NCBI RefSeq assembly: GCF_030053155.1
Contig: NZ_CP125646.1
Coordinates: 62,001-126,000 of the forward strand
Reading direction: 5' to 3'
Source: Rhizobium sp. BT03
GTDB taxonomy: Bacteria; Pseudomonadota; Alphaproteobacteria; Rhizobiales; Rhizobiaceae
DNA: 64,000 bases
This document shows, piece after piece, positions 57,850 through 64,000 of this stretch. Under the pieces are notes generated by a model that was not told where the DNA came from, did no database searches, and saw only the letters and a list, made by a program, of their open reading frames with translations. Position 1 is the first letter of the stretch. Each line of letters begins with the position of its first letter. The translations under genes and the position numbers were made by a program.

Positions 57850-59213
57850 TCGAGATTGTCACGAAGGCGCTTTACGAGCCAATCGATCTGGTCCTTCGAA
57901 ATGATGAGCGGCGGCGAGAAGGCTAGGCTTTCTCCGACAGCGCGCGTGATCAGTCCGGTCTCGAAGCAGCGCTTCCAAACCGGCTTTGCCAAACTCGAAA
58001 CCGGCTCAATCGGCGTCCGCTCCTCCTTGTCCCGCGTCAGTTGGACGGCAGCCATTAGGCCAACGCCGCGCACCTCGCCCACCAGCGGATGGTCGAGCAG
58101 TTCGCGCAGCTTCGCCTGGAAATAGGGGCCGGTCTCTTCACCCACGCGCTCAATGATCCGCTCGCGCTTTAGGATGCGGATGTTTTCGAGCGCCACGGCA
58201 GCCGCCACGGGATGGCCCGAATATGTATAGCCGTGGCTCATTCGGCCGGGCTTGTCCATCAGAACGCTTGCCACCCGATCCCCGAAGACGGAAGCAGAGA
58301 TCGGCAGATAACCCGAAGACAGGCCTTTTGCGGTGGTGATAATATCGGGCTCGATCGCGTAGGTCTGAGAACCGAACCACTTTCCGGTGCGGCCAAAGCC
58401 GCAGACCACCTCGTCGCAGATCAATAAGATGTCGTATTTCCGACAGATCTCCTGTACGCTCTTCCAATAGCCGGAGGGCGGGATCAGCACGCCGCCGGCC
58501 CCCTGTACAGGCTCTCCGATAAATGCTGCTACATTCTCCGGTCCAACCCGAAGGATCGTCTCCTCCAGCCCGTCGAGCGCCCATGCGCAGTGTGCCTCGA
58601 CGGTCTGCCCGCGGCCGTCACGCCACCAGAAGGGCGCTGGCGCGTGGTGGACGTCAGCGATCGGGACGCCCGCAATGTCGTGCATGTCATCGAACCCTGT
58701 CAGAGAACCGGAGCCGATCGAACTGCCGTGATAGGCGTTGTGCCGCGAGATAATCGCCTTGCGTTCGGGTCTGCCCAGACGCGCCCAGTAGAGGCGGGCA
58801 AGACGGATGTTGGTGTCGTTGGCCTCAGATCCGGAGTTTGAGTAGAATACACGGTCGAGGCGGTTGGGGGCGACCGAGGCGATCTCGGCCGCCAGTTCGG
58901 CGGCCGCAGGGGTCGTGGTCTTGAAGAACGTATTGTAGTAGGGCAACTCTTCCATCTGCTTCGCCGCTGCCTCAGCCAGCTCCTTGCGGCCATAGCCTAT
59001 GTTGACGCACCACAGGCCACCCATGCCGTCGAGCAGCCGCTCGCCCTCACTGTCCCACAAATAGACGCCTTCACCGCGTGTGATGACACGCACGCCGCCA
59101 TCGGAAACGAGTTCCTGTTGGTCTGCGAAAGGATGCATGTGATGCGACAGGTCGAGAGCGCGGATGCTTAGAGTATTGTAGGGCTGGTTTTTGCTGGCGA
59201 TCGGCCTGTTCAT
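57837..59213 (-). CDS. Class III (omega) aminotransferase
   Basis: 458-residue PLP enzyme of the pyruvate/beta-alanine/putrescine aminotransferase type. Landmarks: [20 protein letters not shown] (substrate lid), [18 protein letters not shown] (phosphate-binding), [24 protein letters not shown] (PLP-binding Asp), [13 protein letters not shown] (Schiff-base Lys). Intact. It faces the polyketide synthase across an IS relic. It could supply or trim an amine for the product, or belong to amine catabolism under the adjacent RpiR regulator. A decayed paralogue lies at 60330-61016. Confidence 0.93.
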   Translation of the reverse strand: MNRPIASKNQPYNTLSIRALDLSHHMHPFADQQELVSDGGVRVITRGEGVYLWDSEGERLLDGMGGLWCVNIGYGRKELAEAAAKQMEELPYYNTFFKTTTPAAAELAAEIASVAPNRLDRVFYSNSGSEANDTNIRLARLYWARLGRPERKAIISRHNAYHGSSIGSGSLTGFDDMHDIAGVPIADVHHAPAPFWWRDGRGQTVEAHCAWALDGLEETILRVGPENVAAFIGEPVQGAGGVLIPPSGYWKSVQEICRKYDILLICDEVVCGFGRTGKWFGSQTYAIEPDIITTAKGLSSGYLPISASVFGDRVASVLMDKPGRMSHGYTYSGHPVAAAVALENIRILKRERIIERVGEETGPYFQAKLRELLDHPLVGEVRGVGLMAAVQLTRDKEERTPIEPVSSLAKPVWKRCFETGLITRAVGESLAFSPPLIISKDQIDWLVKRLRDNLDQFV

Positions 59214-59410
59214 GATTTGAGATTCCTTCAGGATGCCTAGGATTGAAATCGGATTCAGCTGGATCGCGGGGTGATGCGGCGGCTCAGGCCACTATGACCA
59301 GAACATAGACGGGAGAGAGCGTGCGAAGGTCGTGGGGAGAAGCCTGGAGATTCGCATCGTATGTGAGCTGGCCCGCGGCACATCACCTGATGTTGCGATG
59401 AAGTACGTGT

Positions 59411-60295
59411 TCACGACCTCTTCCCTTCAGTCCAGTATGCCCCCAACTCGGAGAGCCGCTTGTCCGTTGCCGCCAGTTCGTCGATCGCCGTCGCGCCTTC
59501 GAAACCGACTTGCCTTGCCACGACAATCTCGAGCAACGCTCCGACTCCGACTAATGAAGGAAAGAAGGAAGAAATAGACGTCGGTACCGTTAAGATGTGG
59601 GAAGCATAGGCGGAGATAGGAGAAACGAGGCTGTCGGTAACAGCAAAAACCGAGGCCCCCATCTGCTTGGCCAAGCGAGCAGCAAAGACCGATTCACGCG
59701 CATACGGGTCGAAACTTACCAATAGGAGGCCATCTGTTTCTCGAATTTTTCCGAGCATATCGCTTCGGGCACCGCCAGGGTCATTCACCAAGATGCCGTT
59801 CTGACGAAACATTTGATACAAGTAGAAATACTGATATATGGGCGCGAACGCGCTGCGGACTCCGAACATGAATAGCTTTTCAACTGTCAAAAGCTGGCGC
59901 GCAAAGGAGTCGATTCGGTCTTGCCCATTTCGGGAAAGTATTTCCCTCAATATCGCTTCATGCTCGTGGGCTATCGTCGGATGATGACTATCTGCGCGGG
60001 AGGCATCGTTCCGGACTTGTAGCTCTCGAGCTCGAGCCGAGAACGACGACAGGCGTCCCTCCTTCAAGGACTCCGCGAACTGCTTCTTGATATCGACATA
60101 GCTCGAGTGCCCAAGTGCCTGAGCTAGCCTGACTAGCGTTGAAGCAGGTACGTCGGCCTTCCTGGCAACGTCCCTCATAGACAGCAGAGCGACGTCCTCA
60201 GGGAAGCGCATCATGTAAGCAGCCGCCTTTTGATTCTGAGGTGATAGCTGCTCAAACTCCTGGCTCATTTTGGCACCGAATTCAGCAAGATTCAT
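59411..60295 (-). CDS. RpiR/MurR-family transcriptional regulator
   Basis: 294 residues. The N-terminal helix-turn-helix (about 35-75: SMRDVARKADVPASTLVRLAQALG) is followed by a SIS sugar-phosphate-binding-like domain (KLFMFGVRSAFAPIYQYFYL; DGLLLVSFDPYARESVFAARLAKQMGASVFAVTDS). ATG 60295 gives the family start; the frame runs on upstream into the aminotransferase relic. Regulators of this type often control amino acid or amine genes next to them. Confidence 0.9.
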   Translation of the reverse strand: MNLAEFGAKMSQEFEQLSPQNQKAAAYMMRFPEDVALLSMRDVARKADVPASTLVRLAQALGHSSYVDIKKQFAESLKEGRLSSFSARARELQVRNDASRADSHHPTIAHEHEAILREILSRNGQDRIDSFARQLLTVEKLFMFGVRSAFAPIYQYFYLYQMFRQNGILVNDPGGARSDMLGKIRETDGLLLVSFDPYARESVFAARLAKQMGASVFAVTDSLVSPISAYASHILTVPTSISSFFPSLVGVGALLEIVVARQVGFEGATAIDELAATDKRLSELGAYWTEGKRS

Positions 60296-60329
60296 GTCAC
60301 TACTCCTAACTGATTTTTTGACGCCGCCC

Positions 60330-61016
60330 GCACCTATCCCCGGTTCTCCCATGAAGGCGGCGACGTTCTCGGGCCCGATATCGAGGATTTTCGCCTCCAT
60401 GGCGTTGGCCCCCTCGCGGCCATAGGCGGCATCATCCTCGTCGCGCCCCAGGCGCCGACGCATGCGGGATTCCGGCAGTCGGGCCGGGGATCTGATGCCT
60501 ATCCGCAAATCGGCAGTGGCTTGCCGCCGCGACGGTCGAACCGTGATAGCGTAGTCGCGGCTGAGCACGACATGACGCTCGGGCTTCCCCACTGCTGACC
60601 AATAGGTCCACATCAGGCGAAATGCCGGGTCGGGCCTCGGAGCCGGAATTGGCGAAGAAAAAGTCGTAGATGCCCTCGGGCGTCAGTTCCGCCAAGTGCC
60701 CAGACAATTCGATCACCTGCTCATGCGAAGTCTTGAAGCACGTATTGTAGAAGGCGAGTCGGTCCATCTGCCGGTGCGCCACCTCTCTGAGTTCCTTGCG
60801 GCCGTAGCCAATGTTGACGCACCAGAGCCCAACCATCCCGTCGAGCAACTGGCGGCCTTCCATATCCCAGAGGTTAGACCTTTTCGCCATGGATGGCGAC
60901 CCTTGACCGGCTCTCATGGAGCAATGCGTAGCGTTAGGTGAACGGATGCAGGTGGTTGGCAAGATCGCCCGCGCGCAGGTCGTACCTGAGCGTTCGGGCG
61001 GGGGCTGGTGGCTCAT
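60330..61016 (-). pseudogene. Decayed class III aminotransferase paralogue
   Basis: Pieces in different frames: [46 protein letters not shown] (about 60640-60890), then MWTYWSAVGKPERHVVLSRD (about 60550-60615), then [17 protein letters not shown] (about 60345-60395). The order and wording match the first half of a PLP aminotransferase; the second half is missing. Its end runs straight into the RpiR gene. Confidence 0.85.
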
Positions 61017-61412
61017 CGCCTCGTCTCCCTTAATGGTCCATACCCAATTGGCGGACGGGCCGGTATCTAGCGGAATGCGGCACAGTTTCAGTCAGGCGTG
61101 GCGGCGGCAAGCATGTCGCGGATCATGGTGTTCCTCTTTTTTTCGCGATTGCTTATCTTTGCGGGTAGTAGGGCCATCCCCGGCCAGGAATGGCTCTGCT
61201 CCGCCTCAACAGCCTACGCCAGAAGCCGGCGCGCACCTTCGCGCAGAAGATGTCAGCGGATCATCGGGCGTATCCGGATGCGGAAAGGAAACAACTTTGC
61301 TATCTCTTCGGGAGGTTCTGCCAGGCTTTGCAACCTGCCTCGATAGGCCGCCCTCCTCAACGTCTCCACGCAGGTCCGCGATAGCGTCTATGCATGACGC
61401 AGAGTCGCTCAT
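61017..61412. other. Intergenic region between aminotransferase relic and aminomutase gene
   Basis: About 400 bases with no intact gene. A plus-strand segment near 61260-61310 encodes SGCGKETTLLSL, faintly like an ABC ATPase Walker A with one extra residue, but nothing else supports a transporter. Confidence 0.35.
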
Positions 61413-62693
61413 TCAAACCGCCATCGATTTAGCTCGAGCCGCCTCAATCGCATCGCTCAGTATACGATGGGCGCGCTGGGGATCTAACCATGCCGCCTGC
61501 GCATCTGGAGAGAGAGACTGCAAAGGATCCGGATATGTGAAAAGCTGACCCGGCCGGACAGATGGAGCCCGGTACACAGCAACCCCTGTTTGACTGTCAT
61601 AATGCTCGAAGCTGTGAACGTCGCGCTTTCCACCGCCTCCCGGCGTGTCGACAACGAACAGCGGGGTGTTATACCCGGCCGTGATCCCGCGTAGGGCCTT
61701 TTCTATCTGACATGCAAGCCTCACCGAGCACCGCATGTGCTCGATTCCGTCGACAAGATCACAAATATACACGTAGTACGGCTGGATATGTAGGTCTGAG
61801 AGTTTTTTGATGAGCTGTTTCATAACCTCGGGATCGTCATTGACGCCAGCCATCAGAACCGACTGATTGCGCATCCTTACTCCACGCTTGAAAAGAAGCT
61901 CTGCAGCCGCAATCGTGTAGTCGGTGATTTCTCGAGGATGGTTGAAATGGGTGTGAAATGAAATCTCTACGCCCCGATTCCGACCGGCATCGCTAATGTT
62001 GATAAGGGCCTCAGTCCATTCATGATCGCTTGTAACTTTCATAGGCAGCACAGCGAGGCCTTTCGTCGCAAATCTGATGCGGCGAATAGAGGGGATGGAC
62101 AGAAGGTCCCTTCCGATTGCTAAAAGTTGGGAAGGTTTGAGGCGAAAGCAATCTCCTCCCGACACCACTACATCAACGATGGCGGGGGTCGCACAAAGAT
62201 ATTTCAGAATCGTATTCCAGCGAATCCGGAATGGCGACGCCCTCTTCTTCAATACCGACTGTGTGTCGAAACCCACACTGTAACTGCGGGTGCAAAAACG
62301 GCAATAGACCGGGCAGCGATCCGTTGCGAGTAAAAGTGCCTTGTCGTCATAGCGATGCACCAGTCCATCTACAGGTGAACTTTCTCGTTCGTGTAGCGAA
62401 TCCATTTTTAGCAACGGGTGAGATGGGAGAATTTCGCTTCCAACGGGAATAAACTGCTTTCGGATCGGGTCTTGGCTGAAATTCGACCAGTCGATCAAAT
62501 TCAGCACATAGGGCGTGATCCGCATCGCCATCGGCGCGCGCGCGAGGCCGAGCTCAACGTCTCGCATCAGGTTGCCGTCGGCGTCGACCCCCATCCATTC
62601 GCGCAACTGGTCAACGCGAGTAACAGCATGACGCTCTTGCCATGCAGCGTCAGCGAACTCATGTCTCATCATCTCATACGCAATGTGGCTCAT
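61413..62693 (-). CDS. kamA: Lysine 2,3-aminomutase family radical SAM enzyme
   Basis: 426 residues, close to the 416 of clostridial KamA. The radical SAM cluster is ATDRCPVYCRFCTRSY (Cys127, Cys131, Cys134). VVVSGGDCFRL, YYVYICDLVDGIEHMR and LFVVDTPGGGGKRDV follow; the last holds the PLP-binding Lys, and the Asp residues that bind the lysine side-chain amine in KamA appear to be present. It would move an alpha-amino group to the beta position, so a beta-amino acid is expected; glutamate- or arginine-type substrates cannot be excluded. ATG 62693 is preceded by GGGAAG. Confidence 0.9.
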   Translation of the reverse strand: MSHIAYEMMRHEFADAAWQERHAVTRVDQLREWMGVDADGNLMRDVELGLARAPMAMRITPYVLNLIDWSNFSQDPIRKQFIPVGSEILPSHPLLKMDSLHERESSPVDGLVHRYDDKALLLATDRCPVYCRFCTRSYSVGFDTQSVLKKRASPFRIRWNTILKYLCATPAIVDVVVSGGDCFRLKPSQLLAIGRDLLSIPSIRRIRFATKGLAVLPMKVTSDHEWTEALINISDAGRNRGVEISFHTHFNHPREITDYTIAAAELLFKRGVRMRNQSVLMAGVNDDPEVMKQLIKKLSDLHIQPYYVYICDLVDGIEHMRCSVRLACQIEKALRGITAGYNTPLFVVDTPGGGGKRDVHSFEHYDSQTGVAVYRAPSVRPGQLFTYPDPLQSLSPDAQAAWLDPQRAHRILSDAIEAARAKSMAV

Positions 62694-63535
62694 CGGAGCT
62701 TCCCTTGAGCGGAAAAGAGGACAGATGCAGGATAACCGCCTTGACGGCGGCAACAGCATAGCCGGTGAATGCGATCACAGGGCGATCGTCCAAAGTCGCG
62801 ACGCGTTTGCGGATAACACAGCATGAATCGTGCCAAAGAAGACAATCTTTTTAAAACAATATCATAGCGCTGGTAGTGCCATTCGCATGTCCGGCTTGGT
62901 CGGACATACGACATCGAGGAATGCGTTGCACAAGGCGGGAATTCCGCGGTGCTCCGACGGAATCCGGTGGAAAACGCAGCCGACATCTAGGTGGTTTCTG
63001 TCGCGACATTAGTAGGGGTGACGGATAACTAGTCTTTCAATTTGAGGCGGTCGACCTCACAATAATGGTGCGCATGGGGAGGCCAGCGACAAAACATCAC
63101 GGAGACACGAGCGTGGATCATTGTGCCGGCATTGAGCGCGCCCTGAAGGCGCGCGAGGTCATCATGAGGTGATTGTGAACTCCAATGTTTGAATGGTGCA
63201 TTGCTCCTATAGCCACGGCGGATCGTCGCCATCCACTCCTGTCAACGCAGGGAAGCATGTGCCGCTCGTAACGCTCATCGCTGATGCTGTGCGCGCAATA
63301 TCTCGTTCGAACTGCCGACACCATCGAAACGCAAGCGCGGAAATCCCCGCACCTGTTCATAGACGTGGCAGTGAGGGATTCTGTGTCCACAAGGGAGACT
63401 GTGGACATGGGATAATCGCGGGAGCGAGTCGGCGGTGTAGCGCTATTATCAAGCTTGAGGTGACTCTTCCCCGATAGGGTGAAGAAACGGGCTCACGGTT
63501 TTGGATCGGGCCCAGCAGCATAGAGAGGAACAGTC
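62694..63535. other. Gene-poor flank of the aminomutase gene
   Basis: About 840 bases. The part next to 62694-62900 should hold the aminomutase promoter. Nothing else is supported. The last 130 bases probably belong to the left end of the IS110 relic that follows. Confidence 0.4.
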
Positions 63536-63573
63536 GAGACTGGAATTTATTGGACTTGATGTGTCGATGAAGG
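63536..63573 (+). pseudogene. First codons of an IS110-family transposase, cut by an IS66 end
   Basis: The frame reads RLEFIGLDVSMK, the conserved opening of IS110 transposases (compare GLDVSVK in the intact copy at 242). It stops matching at 63573, exactly where the IS66 end begins. Confidence 0.6.
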
Positions 63574-64000
63574 GTAAGCGCTCGTTTCCCAGCACGTTGA
63601 CGTGCTTGATTTCGGCAGATCACGTTCGAAGTGGGAACGGCAGGTGGCGTAATCAGGCAGTTACGACGCTGACGAAGTTGAAGGGTAAGAGGTCGTCGAC
63701 ATCGGTATCGACGGCGCGTTGCGGCAACTCAGTGAGAACGTGGCGCAACCATGCTAACGGCTCGACGCCACAGGCGCGACAGGTCAGCATCAGGCTGTAA
63801 ACGATGGCGCTGGCGTTAGCTCCTTCGACGGTGTCGCTGAACACGCGCTCCAGAAGGTTGTTGTCGATCGGCGTCCTGCCGTCCTCGGTATAGCGCGTCA
63901 GATATTCCCATTGATTGAGGGTGTAGGATATTGCGTCGCCGAGCTTGCTGTCAGGCAAGACCTTCGGCTTGATTTCGTCGAGCCATTCCTTGAGGGCGTT
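63574..64000 (-). mobile_element. IS66-family element, 3' part, running off the window
   Basis: GTAAGCG at 63574-63580 is the usual terminal sequence of IS66-family inverted repeats. The transposase gene points toward this end, so this is the right end of the element. The rest lies beyond the window. Confidence 0.75.
63653..64000 (-). pseudogene. IS66 transposase (TnpC) C-terminal part, partial and internally deleted
   Basis: Reads ALKEWLDEIKPKVLPDSKLG, AISYTLNQWEYLTRYTEDGR, PIDNNLLER and VFSDTVEGANASAIVYSL, then WLRHVLTELPQRA to the stop at 63653. In IS66 transposases about 14 residues of the type IRPF..GRK.WL lie between NNLLER and FSDT; they are missing here in frame. The gene continues past base 64000. 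Confidence 0.85.

Noticed and set aside
61260..61320. ABC transporter Walker A fragment (SGCGKETTLLSL)
   Set aside because: The motif has an extra residue and no other ABC motif can be found in any frame around it.

Overview
The window reads as part of a large repABC plasmid of a Rhizobiaceae member (Rhizobium, Sinorhizobium/Ensifer or Agrobacterium type). The reasons are a complete repABC replicon with a counter-transcribed RNA gene, a traI-trbBCDEJKLFGHI conjugation operon preceded by TraR-type tra boxes, a block of rhizobial plasmid backbone genes (DUF736, ArdC, DUF1419, DUF3085, DUF1403, ScpB-like), high GC content, and several IS66, IS110 and IS3 remnants. No rRNA, tRNA or CRISPR array was seen. 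No relaxase and no traR/traM lie inside the window.

Layout. 1-1.5 kb: an IS110-family element. 1.6-10.4 kb: plasmid backbone/establishment genes, almost all on the minus strand, including the ArdC antirestriction protein and a methylase-helicase gene that has lost its helicase half through an internal deletion. 10.7-26.7 kb: an island rich in likely defence genes. It contains a double-GHKL histidine kinase with its response regulator, then a plus-strand restriction-modification operon (Dcm-type methylase, Vsr, EcoRII-like endonuclease). Converging on this is a minus-strand operon of a SNF2 helicase, a stand-alone EcoRII-N-like DNA-reading domain, a MORC-type GHKL ATPase and an HNH nuclease. 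A DUF2971 gene and a frameshifted HNH gene with a small partner gene follow. 26.9-29.8 kb: a ScpB-like/DUF1403 pair divergent from a tyrosine recombinase, with a strong inverted repeat between them. 31.5-35.2 kb: repCBA (minus strand) with the antisense RNA. 35.4-45.8 kb: tra boxes, a frameshifted AHL synthase gene and the trb type IV secretion operon. 46.5-49.3 kb: two regulators around an IS66 relic. 50-62.7 kb: a biosynthetic region with an adenylation-carrier protein, a KS-AT-KR-ACP-TE polyketide synthase, a class III aminotransferase, an RpiR regulator, an aminotransferase relic and a lysine 2,3-aminomutase-like radical SAM enzyme. 62.7-64 kb: nested IS remnants.

How the parts work together. 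repABC, its antisense RNA and the tra boxes would couple copy number and transfer to quorum sensing, but the AHL synthase reads as broken by one missing base. The island probably protects the host or plasmid. The M.EcoRII/Vsr/EcoRII trio implies 5-methylcytosine marking of a CCWGG-like site. The neighbouring MORC-SNF2-HNH operon carries its own EcoRII-N-like domain, so it may read the same or a related site. This four-gene operon is the best candidate for an under-described system.

The biosynthetic region predicts a small aminoacyl-C2 product (one amino acid plus one malonate unit, with the keto group reduced). It would be released by a thioesterase whose nucleophile is cysteine instead of serine. 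Assignments come from reading motifs by eye. No database search was possible.
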